Source: Eutreptiella sp. 'Long Island Sound 2002' | Taxonomy: Eukaryota > Euglenozoa > Euglenophyceae > Eutreptiales > Eutreptiaceae | Direction: 5' to 3' | Length of the DNA stretch: 64,000 nucleotides | Assembly (NCBI GenBank): GCA_964036045.1 | Contig: OZ038401.1 | Coordinates: forward strand, 30,192,492 to 30,256,491 | Shown: positions 1-11,573 of the stretch, one piece after another | Numbering within the stretch: position 1 is the first letter of the stretch | How the letters are laid out: every line of letters begins with the position of its first letter | Made by a program: the position numbers and the translations under genes | The notes under the pieces: model-generated | Database searches by the model: none | What the model saw: the letters and a program-made list of their open reading frames with translations, nothing else | Told to the model about the DNA's origin: nothing

Positions 1-540
1 GCTGTGCACCGCCTGGACATACCGGGAACACACTGAGACGTAAACGTTCCTCGCCTTCGATATGCAGCAAATAACACCTCCTCTCTGTCTGTCCATCTGT
101 GATATTGTTTTGGGCTGTCGCCCCCCGGAGACCAGGGGATTCACCCGGGGTGGGGGTTGGGGGAACGACACCTACAGGAATGCATATTGCGGTCTCCAAT
201 TCTGCAACCCCCTGTGACCCTCCCCAGCCGCTCCCAGCGTCCCCGGCCGACACCAACCGTCTGACCGCCCATCTCTGACCCTCGGCAACCTTTCCCGCCC
301 ATTGCAACCAACTCCAGCTCTCTCCAACTCTCTGCAATCGTTTCCAACCCACTCCCAACCAACCACATGAGAAAAATTTTCCTTAGCGGAAGTACGAAAT
401 TCATTAAAGGGGCTGGAAATGTGAGGCTGATTTTTAGGTACACAAACTTTTTTAGGGGAGCTCACACCCACCCATCCACCCCCCCCCCCTTGGACTTGAG
501 GTAGGTACCATACAAAGCAATGCCCTGCCATCGACTGACC
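1..540. repeat. Dispersed repeat, copy A
   Basis: The stretch is repeated with small indels at 2,889-3,300. Shared blocks are the opening GCTGTGCACCGCCTGGACAT, the Ctctctgtctgtccatctgtga block, a block around CATTAAAGGGGCTGGAAA and a block ending in caatg(c/g)cctgcca. Copy A has an extra 200-bp run of CTCCAACC-type short repeats (about 190-360). No coding potential is seen. It is probably a non-autonomous transposon family, but I see no clear ends. Confidence 0.7.
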
Positions 541-622
541 TGTCTGACCTGCAGACTAGTTTGAGTTTGCCACCGCATTTATACCATAGGCGTGACTTGG
601 TGTGGAGACGGGGGGGGGGGGG

Positions 623-684
<62 letters not shown>

Positions 685-1500
685 GGGAAGGAGAAAACCG
701 ATTGCAAGAGGAGAGGAAAGAGGACAAAGCGAACAAGCGGCATGTCGGCGGAGAGAGGGAGATGGAGAGGACACGGCAGAGCCAAGACGGTAGATATGAG
801 AGGCGAGAGGGGCGTGATGCGAAAGACATAGAGGAGCGGCACATGGAGACGGGGTTGCAGAGCATCTGCAGGCATGCCTTCAGCGCCTCCGTCACTTTGT
901 CGGACAATTTTTTGAGGTTCGCTTTCGAAAAGAAGGCGATCTCGGGATCTGTTGTGCTCTGATCCGGCATCGGTGTGCCCTGGGAGGTGAGGCGTCGAGA
1001 TAGCGATGGCAGAGGGTGCCAGATGGTGCAAAACACTCATCGGTCGGGAACACTTCTGCCTTGTGCCTCTGCCCTATACCCGCGCCCTGTGCCACTGCCC
1101 TGTGCCGTTGCCCTGTGTCTGTGCCCAATATCGAAAACAAAAACAAAATGCGGCCATCCCGTCCTTTTCTCGCCGACAAACGCCGACTCTTAAGAATCGT
1201 TGCGTGCAACCAGCCGTCCGTAAACATTGACTAACTGCCAACCGCTTCGGATAGTGGCCAACCAAAGTAGATTCGCGACTAAGGTCGACCTATCATACCC
1301 AACGATGCTGCACGGCCACGGAGGCCAAAATACATCCGTTTGACCGTTCATTCAAAAATGAACCGCGGCAATGTGGAATGGGTGGAATCGTATCGATATC
1401 TGACGTGCATTGAACTGCGCCCCGCATAAAACAAAAGGGGCACGGGGCATGGCACCCTTGCAGACGCATCGTGGCATCGTCCAACCACCTGCCGGCTGCC
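541..1500. other. Gene-free stretch with (GA)n microsatellite
   Basis: A GC run followed by about 26 GA dinucleotides lies at 623-681, preceded by a 14-G run. A short degenerate CCCTGTGCC tandem is at about 1,060-1,125. Open frames here come from the simple repeats and I do not regard them as genes. Confidence 0.7.
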
Positions 1501-1559
1501 ACCGACCAACCGCCGTCAGTACTCCCCAGACTGGGTCGTCTTCAGCGGACGACCTACAG

Positions 1560-2460
1560 ACCGCCCTGCTCCGTTCAACGCCAACATGACCAGGAACTCA
1601 CTGGCCGGGATACTAGACCTCTCCGTCGCAAGACCGTCCGCTCCCGCAGGAGTAAAGGGAAGTGAGAGATCGCAAAACGCATCAACACCACCTCCTAAAG
1701 CTGTGTCAATCGGGCGTCCGCGGCAGCAGGAGGACCGTCTCGCCGAGCATATGACTCTTAAGTATTAGGAAATAGAGTGGGCCTCGAGCAATGATGCACG
1801 TGTACAGCAATTAACGGCACAGGGGAAGCGAGAATTCTTGCTCAACCGGTCGCTGTTTACGGCAGCGCGTGATGCTTGCATGGCATATCGCTTACCGTCT
1901 AAGTGCACCAGAGGCAGGGCTTCATGCTCAACTAGTCTTCTGCCCCTGCTATCCTGGCTTTTGCTCCTCCGGCACACACGCACAAAAATTGCAAGGGTAC
2001 GACAAGATGCTCGACATTATGCAGTCGCGTCAAACGCTGCTGCAGTGGCACATACACCACGAACACGAAGCCTTAGACTGAATCGCTGAGTCTGGGTTAG
2101 CGACGGAACTTGCAGTAGTGCAGCATCCAGCGTCAGACAGGGAGACCAGACGGCGTATGAGAGAGATGTGATGTTAATTCGGAGGGAGTATCCAGAGCCA
2201 TCCACCAGGTGATGGACCGGACGTACCCCTGCCTCGTTGGGTTACGCCCGCGTTCGGCAAAGACAGGCAAGAGCACATGCACCCGCATGAAAACGAGAGT
2301 CACACCGGCTGCGGATCTCTGCGTTCAGGATCTAGACCTGGTGGATCAATGTCTCGAATCCGTTCTATCAGCGCGTGTCTGCAATATTGGCAATAGAACT
2401 CACGCATAACAGGATGCCGAGGGTGTACTATGCAAAAGCGGGAGATGGGCGAGCGAACGG
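1560..2460 (+). pseudogene. Possible decayed coding sequence, unrecognised
   Basis: One forward frame is open from 1,586 to 2,089 apart from a single stop at about 1,766. Its protein has a plausible soluble composition in the middle (residues such as ARVQQLTAQGKREFLL). The frame then seems to jump near 1,905. I do not recognise the product. It could equally be chance; the composition is the only evidence. Confidence 0.2.
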
Positions 2461-2529
2461 GTTCAATTAATGCCACCAATAACACTCACATTTCCTCAGA
2501 AGGCTTGAACGAAACGAAAAAAATATAAA

Positions 2530-2885
2530 GGGTTCGAGGGTTGGAGAAGGTTGCAGAGGGTTTAACTGGGTCTGCAACGGCTGGAGAGGGTCGCAGGAAA
2601 AAGAAGTACTCGTTTGAAATGATTGCAGAGGGATGGAGAGAGTTGGACGGGTCGCAGGGCGTTGGAGAGGATTGTAGAGGGGTTGAACAGCTGCGAGAGG
2701 CTCGACAGTGGCAGGGCAGACAAGTGTGGGTTTGAGACGTTTGGAGTGGATTGAAAACGATTGCAGAGAGTTGAAGAGAGATGGAGAGGGTTTGAATGGG
2801 GGCAAAGGTTGCAGAGGGCCAGAGATGGCCGGTCAGACGGTTGGTCGCAGGGGGTCACAGAGTCGGAGATTGCAATGGATTTCTC
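2530..2885 (+). repeat. Degenerate short tandem repeat (GGTTGCAGAG type)
   Basis: About 350 bp consist of imperfect 10-12-bp units of the form GGTTG(C/G)AGAG, mixed with TTGGAGAGG. The same motif appears on the other strand at 190-360 and 3,440-3,620, and in short patches near 5,700 and 54,130. This suggests a dispersed family with an internal tandem. Confidence 0.6.
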
Positions 2886-2888
2886 ATT

Positions 2889-3300
2889 GCTGTGCACCGC
2901 CTGGACATACCGAGGACGCACTGAGACATAAGTCTTTCTCGCCTTCTATGTGCAGCAAAACACCCCCCCCCTCTCTGTCTGTCCATCTGTGACCTGTTTT
3001 GGGCTGTCTTCCCCCAGCGACCAGGGGATTCTCCCTGGAGGGGGGGGGGGGCGAGAGGGAGAACCTGGCCAATCCACCGGACCTACCCAGCCAACCACCC
3101 AACCAACCACATGAAAAACATTTTCCTTTTCATTAAAGGGGCTGGAAAATTGAGGCTTATTTTCGGTACACAAACTTTCGGTGCAGGGGGCTCAGACCCA
3201 CCAATCCAGCTCCCCCCACCCACCCACCCCCCACTGGGCTTGAAATTAGGGTTAGGTTAGTTAGTTGCCATACCAAGCAATGGCCTGCCACACACATGTT
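2889..3300. repeat. Dispersed repeat, copy B
   Basis: Second copy of the repeat at 1-540, same orientation, lacking the internal CTCCAACC tract. A 10-G run (about 3,041-3,050) and a C-rich stretch near 3,210 mark places where the copies differ in length. Confidence 0.7.
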
Positions 3301-6190
3301 ACAGACACTTTGTTAAGGGTGGTCTATGCAATTGAATCACCTGTCCCAGCCATCATCAAACTGGAATTTGCGTTGGGCCTCCTTCTTAGCCTGAGACGAA
3401 AGTGCAGAATTGACCAGGAGGAAATGATGAAGGCCTGACCACGAATGGTACTCACCCTCCCTCCTTCATTCTCAAAACCTCTCAAACCCTCTGCAGCCCT
3501 GTCATACTCTTTGCAGCCCGCCGCACCCTATGCCACAATTGCATGCCCTCTCCAACCCTCAATCTTCACCAACCCTCTCCAGTCTTCCACGTCTGTCAAA
3601 CTGTCCCCTGCCCTGCAACATGGATGCGTCAAAATTGTTAGTCGCGCAAGAATGTGACAGCCTGGTCATCACCGCCGCCGGATGCTGCAGACACACGACC
3701 TCTACAAACATGCACAATTGAGCACTCAACGCACTAAGATGACATGCACAGGCCATTCTCCACCTTCAGACAAAACTGAACAAAGTAACCACTATTGGAA
3801 GACTGGGCCTTGGCTGCCAAACTACCCGAGCAACCCAACACCACCCACCCGCAGGACGGCCTACACGCGGAGAGCACTAAACCATCATGGCATTGAAATT
3901 ATCATGGGGCATTGTCCGGTGCATGATATTGTCATCGGTATGCTGCAGTTGCACACTGCCTGGGCACAAAAACAAAGGCACACAAAACCTCATCCTCCTG
4001 TCGGAATTCGTCCTTCAGATTCGACCCTAAGGACAACGGAGGGCCAACACCATTAAGGCTCATTGGGTGTTTTTGAGAAATTCCTTCATGTGTCCCTAGA
4101 GTTTCTTGTTTTCACTTCCGGTGAGTGGTCCACGGTTTTTCACATCTGTGTGCCGTCGAAATGCTCATTTAATGCGTAATTTAAAATATGAGCATCTTTT
4201 ATGGCAACCCCCCCCCTTTTCGTTCCGGACCCCACTCATGCCGCTAGTGTCATGTGACCTCACATGACCGTAACAACCATGTACGTTGTCGAGAATTACA
4301 CACGCTTTCTATGTTTCCGGTCCATAGTCCCACCAATCCCGAACCAGTGCCCTGTTACGATCACGTTCACCATCACTGTCCCTGTCACTGTCAACTGCTG
4401 GCTCAGCCGTGAGTAGTACTGCAACTGCGTACTGACGCTCTCATACCTTTTCCAACCCACTGCACGACATTGCGTCCGGAGTAGATCATAGGGCCCTGGC
4501 CCCATTCCTAGACTCGTTTGATTCTTTCCACCACGGAGGAAGTTTCAGTGCAGCTCTGGACATGTTTCTGTTGCCCGTTGAAGTGCTTCCGGTTCGGGTT
4601 CTCGTGGGGGTGGGGTGGGGGGGGGGGGAGGTTTGGTATGCCGTTGGCGCACGGGGAGTTGGCGCGTTTGCCGCATGGTGGGAAACGGGGGTTTGCAGAC
4701 GCTAAGTGACAAAATTAAGGAAGGGTGTTGAGGCCCCTGGCACGCGAAGAGTCCGATACCAACGTTGCGCATGAGGATGCCAATCTCTAGCCGTTGGTGT
4801 TTGGCGCGCTGTAGGGGGGCGGTGCGCAATGGACAAAGTCCACTTGTCATGAACAGCACACTGTCCGACATAGCCCATTTCTCTGTCGCGTGTGGTGTGT
4901 GGTGTGTGGTGTGTGGTGTGTGGCGTCACGTGCAGCGTGTGGCATGTGTAGCGTGGTGCGTGACACTGCCACGCATTTCGTGCTGCTTGACGATGGCCCT
5001 GTTATGACATTCTGGCCCTGAATATACGCATGCACAGTTGTGTTGTTGGCCCGTTGGTGGCCCAAAAAACTGGTGGAGGGGGGGGGATCCGGGGTCCCCA
5101 TTTCAACGCCTCAGTGGTTGTTTCTGCAGGAACTCCACTGTTTCGGATGCGTGCCATGCTACGAGCCATGCTCCCGCGTGCAGGCGTGGGTACATGAGCG
5201 CTGCTGCTGAAGCACCACGGCATATCCACACAGATTAGGGGATCCATCTCGGCGCCAAAGTGATGACTGGCAGTCACCATGGTCCGATCAACTAGCAAAT
5301 AACCACCGAATCAAACACTGCGTTCCTCTCCTGGCACTTTGGCGTCTTCCGTGCCGTTTTCCCATTCGCTTGGCCGCTGCACCATCGTGAGCGACGCCTA
5401 GCAATTCAGCGGTTGTTCTGCCATCGACTGCCTGGCCAAACCCTCAATCCGACGGCAACGCACCACGGAATCTCGCGTAGGTCGAATCCAGGAATATTTC
5501 CAAGAGATGGCAAACAGCCACGGAGGCCATGTATGTGACGCTGCGCTCTATCCTAATCATTGTTCCTGCTGGCTCAATCTTCTTGGTCTCTGTGTCACGG
5601 CTGTGCTTCGGATCCAAATACTGCGTGAAATGGTAACACACATGAAAGGGCGATGGTCAAAACCAAAACTTTCAAAGCAACCTTCACAACCTTCCAACAA
5701 CTCATTCAAGAGTTGCGGAGGGACGGGTTACATCACCTTTGGAGGGTTGTGGAGGGATGGACAGCGTTGCATGACCCACTTGTGAACAATTACCACGTTG
5801 ACGTGTGGAGGGTGATGCAGCCTTGACGGGATTGATTATGGGGAGGTGGACGATTTTGGGGTATACCACCAATGGGAGGGATGTGGAAGATTACCGTCCC
5901 AACCAATAAAGAACGCTTCACAATTATGCACACACAATCGGGTCATCGAATCTGCAAAAAAACCTCCACGAATCCTACACTATGGCGGACACAATGCTAA
6001 TTGTATTTCACCCTTGAGCTTTGCAAGAGGAACGCAGGCACGAATACTTCAACTACCCCCGTAGTCCTCCGACATCCGGGTAATCTACCACCACCTCATT
6101 GAACGCCATTGAGCTTGTTTTCGACCTAATCAGCGTCACCAATAATTGACTTTCTGCGTGCCCAATGCCCTTTACCTCGCGAAGTCCAAA
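3301..6190. other. Intergenic stretch, no gene recognised
   Basis: It contains a reverse-oriented CTCCAACCCTC tandem (3,440-3,620), a pentanucleotide-like GTGTG/TGGTG microsatellite at about 4,890-4,925 and several G runs of up to 14. Open frames on both strands are short, overlapping and of skewed composition. I see no domain, splice pattern or repeat boundary that supports a gene. Confidence 0.5.
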
Positions 6191-6202
6191 CTTGTATCGT
6201 CT

Positions 6203-6322
6203 TATATCCGGGGCATGGGCCCGAGGATATCCGCAGATATCCGGGGCATATGACCCGGGATACAGCAGCGGTGATATCCTGGGTCATATGCCCCGGATAT
6301 CTGCTGATATCCCTAGGGCATG
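6203..6322. repeat. Left palindromic array of the PHD-bearing element
   Basis: Nested palindromes built on GATATCCGGGGCATATG and its complement (for example ATCCGGGGCAT facing ATGCCCCGGAT). The array matches the reverse complement of 7,134-7,297, including the shared block CCCGAGGATATCCGCAGATA. Together the two arrays bracket the PHD-finger ORF, as palindromic arrays do around the genes of the larger elements in this window. Confidence 0.7.
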
Positions 6323-6422
6323 TAGCAAATCATCAAATTTGTAGATTAATCACCGGGAACAACAGAATGACCTAGGGTTGTGACCAATCAATGAAACCGC
6401 CTTTCCGAGGTGGTTCCAATGA

Positions 6423-7004
6423 GCTAAGGAAGAGAAGGCCTCTAATAGTGCCACTTTGTCACCAAAGCGTGAGGTCGTGTGTGTTAGCCTCAGTCCAGTC
6501 AAAGTAGAGAAGAAACGGAAGGATCGGACACCTTCTCCATCCTCTCCGAAGATCGTCATTGATCTAACAGCGGAGGAGGAGTATGCCACCTTCCCGTTGA
6601 CACAATTGAGTGAGAAAGAACCTTCTATATATGTGCTCAATGAGAAAGAGAGCATGGTATATGAATGTGAGATGTACCGTTCTCGTGCCTGGGCTGCCCC
6701 AGCAACACCTGCCAAGGCCCCAGTAAGTCAAGATTTGTCCAGTATTCCATCTCCTTTTGCCCAGGCTGCATTTGAAGAGCAACCCAAAAAAAAGGTGAAA
6801 AAGGACGTGCAGGTGAAAAAGGAAATGCAATGTTACCGTTGTGATTATGCCATTAAGAAGAATGCAGTTGGTGGCCAATGATCGGTCACGTGTGACAGTT
6901 GCCATGCTGTGTACCATATGTCTTGTGCCAAGCTCAGGTTTCCTCCGAAGTTTGGTTCCTGGGCCTGCGAATCTTGTGTCAGAGACATGATTGGCTCCCA
7001 ATAG
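6423..7004 (+). pseudogene. PHD-finger protein with SUMO-interaction-like motif, interrupted by one TGA
   Basis: The frame is open from 6,423 to a TGA at 6,879-6,881 and then continues in the same frame to TAG at 7,002-7,004. Across the stop the protein shows the PHD-finger pattern: C-x2-C (CYRCDY), the stop, CDSC, a Y-H-x3-C segment (VYHMSC) and a final W-x-C-x2-C (WACESC). Trp is usual near the stop position, so TGG to TGA is a simple explanation. The N-terminal half is basic and serine-rich and holds KIVIDLTAEEE, which fits a SUMO-interaction motif (hydrophobic core followed by acids), plus VKVE, a SUMO-acceptor-like site. No ATG opens the frame, so the 5' end is either missing or in an upstream exon. 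It lies between inverted palindromic arrays, so it is probably a mobile-element gene. Function is unknown; a chromatin-reader role is inferred from the PHD finger only. Confidence 0.65.
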
Positions 7005-7133
7005 ACCATCTATATGTGCCTATATTCCATGTTTGTAGAGAGCTTACTTGTAGCACCATGAGAGAAAGTGTGTCTCGGATTTGTTCCACTTGAAGTGTTG
7101 AGGCATCAAGGGCGAGGGAAGGGTTGCGCGCAA

Positions 7134-7297
7134 GGATCCCGGGTCATATGCCCCGGATATCTGCGGATATCCTCGGGCCCTAATGCCCCGGATATAAGAA
7201 TTGGGCCTAATGACCCGGATATCTGCGCTGTATCCCGGTCGATATCCGGGGCATATGCCCCGGGATACAGCGCAGATATCCGGGTCATAGGCCCAAT
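7134..7297. repeat. Right palindromic array of the PHD-bearing element
   Basis: Includes CCGGGGCATATGCCCCGG and several GATATCCGG/CCGGATATC units, in inverted orientation to the array at 6,203-6,322. The interval between them is about 810 bp. Terminal inverted repeats beyond the arrays are not clear to me. Confidence 0.7.
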
Positions 7298-9240
7298 TTT
7301 TGTATAGTTTTTGCAGTCTCCCTTGCTTTTCAATCTTTAGAACCCCACGCGCATAACCACCTCCACTAGCTTCAACAACACGTCAAACAGCTCGCAGTGT
7401 TTCCGCTCCACCTGTACGAGAACGAGAGTAAAACGCAAATGCGTTGACCAATGTGAGCGACACCTAAGACGGTGGGGCACCAAGTCATTGATGCCCTTTT
7501 TGTACTTCAATGCGTTGTGCATACAACTGGGCGCCATGGCTCTTTTGGTCATGGGGTTCGCACGTTTGCCGCACCACACCGTGCACTGTACACCGTACAC
7601 CGTGCGTTGCACATAAGCGGCCTCCACCCACTACGTTTTGGTACCTGAAGGTCGGGGATGACTTTGAGGCCACCGGCTTCATCTTTTAACAAATTTGGCA
7701 CTTCTTCCGTACAAAACTGCATGGCGAGGAACATGGGGACATCAACAAGTGTATGCATGCATACCAAGGTCAAGGTGCGTCGTGCACAAGATATGTACTC
7801 GACACACGATCCACGAGCAAAATATGAAACTTTCTTCGATGTCGTGTAATCTCAAATACTGCTTCACAACCCCTCGAAGGACGAGCACAAACGGGTCAAA
7901 ATATCTTGGATCATCATCATCTACAAGGCACCTTCACAAAGCTTGCTCGAGCACGGTGTTCGGAGTGGACTTCGGGTAGAATTGTAAGGACGAGGTCTTG
8001 GAACGCCGGAGGATACTCCTATGGCAAGGAAGGTGAATGGTCGCAAAACCTCATAATGATATCTTGTATGCATGCGTTACGGACAAGGTGACCTGAACCT
8101 CGCCCGACCGGTTTCCCTCTCCCCCCTTCAATCAACAATCTAGGCGTCATGCCAACCCTCACCAAACCTCGCGCGCTTGGCCGCGGCGCCGGACCACGGG
8201 CAGCCTACAAGTTCTCATTCCCGGTGTGTTTGGTGCATAATGCGTCCTTGCACGAGCACTCCCTACTACTGCTTCCAAGTGCTGCAAAACGTTGACGCTT
8301 CACGTGTTAGCTTGGAACAACCATCCAAGATTGGTCATATTCGAGCGTGCAAAGTTCTTGATCCAAAAAAGAACCCAAGGTTGGGGGTGGATGTGAATGG
8401 CGTGCATTGCCTTCATGATTGCCAACGAAAGTTCGTCACCACACTGATTGGCACACTTGAACAACCCTCCTGAAACCCCTACGGTTCGGCACGCAACAAA
8501 CAAAAGCCAAACAAAGGACAAGACAAAGCAAGGAGGCAGAGGGATGATGGTACCGAGCAATTGAGCGGGTTACTGATCATTAGGCACCGTGCAAGAAGGA
8601 CCAAGCACAGTGTCATGGCGCACCGGGGGGGCCCATACTGACTTCAACCATCACAACTACTGTCTTGGGGCAATGGCTGTGGTCGAGGAGGAAGAGGAGA
8701 GTTGTCCGCACCTTGTCCTCAAATTGCACACTTTTTTTTGTCAATGCGATCTCGGGTAATTTTTGAGGACTGCAATCTTCAGGATCGGTGGAAACAATCA
8801 CCCAAATGCCATCGACATTCGGCTTAGGTTTGGGTCGCACGGTATCCCAATCTTCTTTCACCGCTGTAAAAAAATTCTTGCAGCTGGGGTGGTCACACCA
8901 TTCCCAGAAACAAGGCATTACCCAGTCCCTCGCTCAAAATGTTGATGGAGACGACGCATGGTGCAAATCTGAAAGGAAAAATTAAGCATCCCGCTTCAAC
9001 CCAATCATTGGTGCGGAGAACTGGATCACAATGTACTAACAAGGAACGTGAAGAAACATCAACCACTTCAAGTTTGAAAGTTTGTCTCCCCAAAAGGTAT
9101 CATCACGCTATCACGGGGGGGGATAAGGTCAGCTTGTCCAACCGCTGCCTAGGGAGGCCGAAAATTCGACGGCTCATAAGGGAACCCTCATAAAAACCTC
9201 ATAAGGTCTGCCGTGCCAAGGAGCACAGTGGGGGGGCCCT
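7298..9240. other. Intergenic stretch, no confident gene
   Basis: Short open frames occur on both strands, the longest on the minus strand at 8,613-8,918 (101 codons, composition plausible, ending near a poly-G/C tract). I recognise no domain and no supporting splice sites. Decayed transposon sequence is possible. Confidence 0.4.
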
Positions 9241-9339
9241 TGGTTCCATTTCCAAACCTCCAAACTTCCAAACCCAATTTCCCTTCGCGACTTCGCGAAT
9301 TAGAAAGCTGCCAGCCAGAGTTGCGTTGACTTCAAAATC

Positions 9340-9866
9340 GACAGGCGGTGACTGAGACTTGACTGAGTCAAAAAACCGATGACCTGATGGCTGACTTGAG
9401 TCAGTCATCGGTCGGCGATTGTGACGGGTGACTCAGTCATTACTCAGTCGCCCCACCCACAAACTTGACTCATGACAGTCATACTCAATTTTTTTTGAAA
9501 AATTTGAAAAAATCATGGTGCCCTCCAAAGCTGGCACCCCACAAAGCGCAAGGTTGTTCTGCAGTAATGTACGGTGACATTGACATTAAAAATGCTACAG
9601 CGTAGGTTCGATCCCCGCCGACCATCAATGGACCAATCGCTCGCCCATCGCTCGCCAATCGCCCATAGGCTGAGCGATTGGCAGTGCGCCATGGTACAAA
9701 CCACAGTGGGATTTGAACCGGCGATCAATGACTCCTAGTGCCTATTCAGTCATAGTCACCGCGCAACATCGTGACTGGACTGAGTCGACTGGAGCGGCGT
9801 GACTGGTGACTTGACTTGACTGAGTCAAAAAGTTGTGACTCGTGACTGACTTGACTCAGTCAACCC
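9340..9866. repeat. Short element with GACTTGACTGAGTCAA palindromes
   Basis: Two clusters (about 9,346-9,452 and 9,747-9,864) are made of TTGACTGAGTCAA and GTGACT/AGTCAC units. The roughly 290 bp between them contain two tRNA B-box-like sequences in opposite orientation (GGTTCGATCC near 9,605 and the complement of GGTTCAAATCC near 9,710) and no ORF. It resembles a non-autonomous element of the same general design as the others here: palindromic clusters at both ends and a short core. Confidence 0.5.
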
Positions 9867-11570
9867 AACCGTGCTGCCAGCAGATTCCTCGCAGAAGCAG
9901 CAGAAATTGATAGAAGGAATGCATACAAGAAGGGCCAAAGGGTAATATCATTAATCGTTTGATTCACATACACCGACTTTGCGTGCCGGAAACAATCATT
10001 CTCATTCGAACGAAAGCCGCAGCTCAGAGGGCAAATGCCATAGGAGCAAGTCAACACACTCGCAACACCGGAAATGATGGAAAATTTTTCAGCGTTAATC
10101 CGACGCGGATAACAGTACATTGCAATTGAAGTCAAATCTACGCCTTGGCCTTGATTGCATGTCAACAGCTATGGGGTCATGGTGGCAACCCCAATTATTG
10201 TGGTATGAGGAAGCGGATCACAAGTATGCCATTGCCGCAAGGTGAGGTTGTCATTGGTGTCACTGGCTATTCAACGCCCACACACCACGAGTAAAGCATG
10301 ATCCCATCAGTGAAAACGAACTGAGTTGGTCGCTGGAAGCCGCTTTCATGGTACTCCTGTTTCGTGAAGTTTAGAACCCGAGTCTAGTGAAGGCAGGACC
10401 CGAAAAAACCTGCTGCTACTTTTGTTGCTTTGCAGTTTTTTCTACCCCTGTTGTTGCATTGCCGTGCTTGTCATCGTGGGAAATCTGCCTGAGTATCAGG
10501 CTGAAGAGGGCTGCCTAGGAACTGCATATAGGAGCGACAATGACTGTCTACAGTTTTACTGCTCTTGGTGCATGCTTGTCGTGCACGCCTGATTCGCTAA
10601 GCTACTATATATATACTATATCCGTCATTGGTCTCACAATTTCTTGGCGAAGAAATGTTATCACCGACCTCACTAGCAGGTAACGTTTCTTGGCGGAGAT
10701 ACGTCCATAGCGTTTCTTGGCGGGGGGGGTTCTTTGACCAAGAAATGTTATCACTGTTTCTCCTATCCTTTTTAGAGTAGCTCTATGGTTGGTGTGGTGC
10801 ATCAAGCATGTCGGTGTGGTGCCAAGAACACTTGGTGTATATCACCAAAAAGGTAAGAAGGTGGAATCAAGAGCAGAAATGCTATTGAGCAAACACAACG
10901 TGCCCCAATCCAAAGATGAGGAAGTCAAAGCAGAACCTTGCCCAAAACCACAAAAGCAAGATTCACCTGTTAAAGTGGAACGTTAGTCACCATCCAAAAT
11001 GGACAACAGTCAAAAAATGATTGATTATATTAATTGTATGATCATGCTATCTCTCATGATGATTTGCTCAGCTCACATTTTTGCAATTTGCCGAATACTA
11101 CCCCCCCCCCCCTGACAGTACACCCCGGCCCCTTAATTTTTGAACCCTAGAGCCAAAGGCCTGGGTCTCTTAAAGTGTACTTTTCCAAGTGGATCTCTTA
11201 TATTGTAGACCCAAGCCCTATTGTGACTTGTTTTTGAGCTCACGGAAATTGTACAAAAATTGTGCGTATGCCACATATATTTGCGGTGTACATCGCAAAT
11301 ATCCGTGGCATCAGGCACAATCTTGAATTAGCTTCTGTGTGCAATGGCGGAAACAAGATTGTCACGTATGACAATTTACAAAAACGACTTGGTTTATTTT
11401 GAGCCCGAAGCCAAGCTGCCTTAGGGCCACCTTGCCAAGGAACTGTAGGCTTTTGTCTGGCCGTCCCCATGGAGACCAAGGAGGCGGTCGCTGATACGTT
11501 AGTGGTGAAGTGCAATGCGGAGAAGCAACATGTCACTGTGAATTTCAATGGCGTAGCCTCCACAGTGCCT
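9867..11570. other. Intergenic stretch with small repeats and two short coding-like remnants
   Basis: At 10,637-10,765 the unit TTTCTTGGCG recurs four times, partly inverted (CCAAGAAATGTTATCAC). A 65-codon ORF (10,789-10,986) follows it; it is lysine-rich and has VKAE and VKVE, both SUMO-acceptor-like. At about 11,280-11,570 a forward frame with RGIRHNLELASVCNGGNK looks like real protein but has stops. Neither remnant is recognised. Confidence 0.35.
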
Positions 11571-11573
11571 TAG

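Noticed and set aside
561-1040. ORFs with long Arg-Glu or Ser-Leu runs
   Set aside because: Produced by the (GA)n microsatellite; present in multiple frames and on both strands.
8613-8918. Minus-strand 101-codon ORF
   Set aside because: Composition is plausible but no domain, no start context and no continuing exon; left as unassigned.
9593-9725. Two B-box-like sequences suggesting tRNA genes
   Set aside because: No acceptor or anticodon stems can be drawn; probably part of a SINE-like core.
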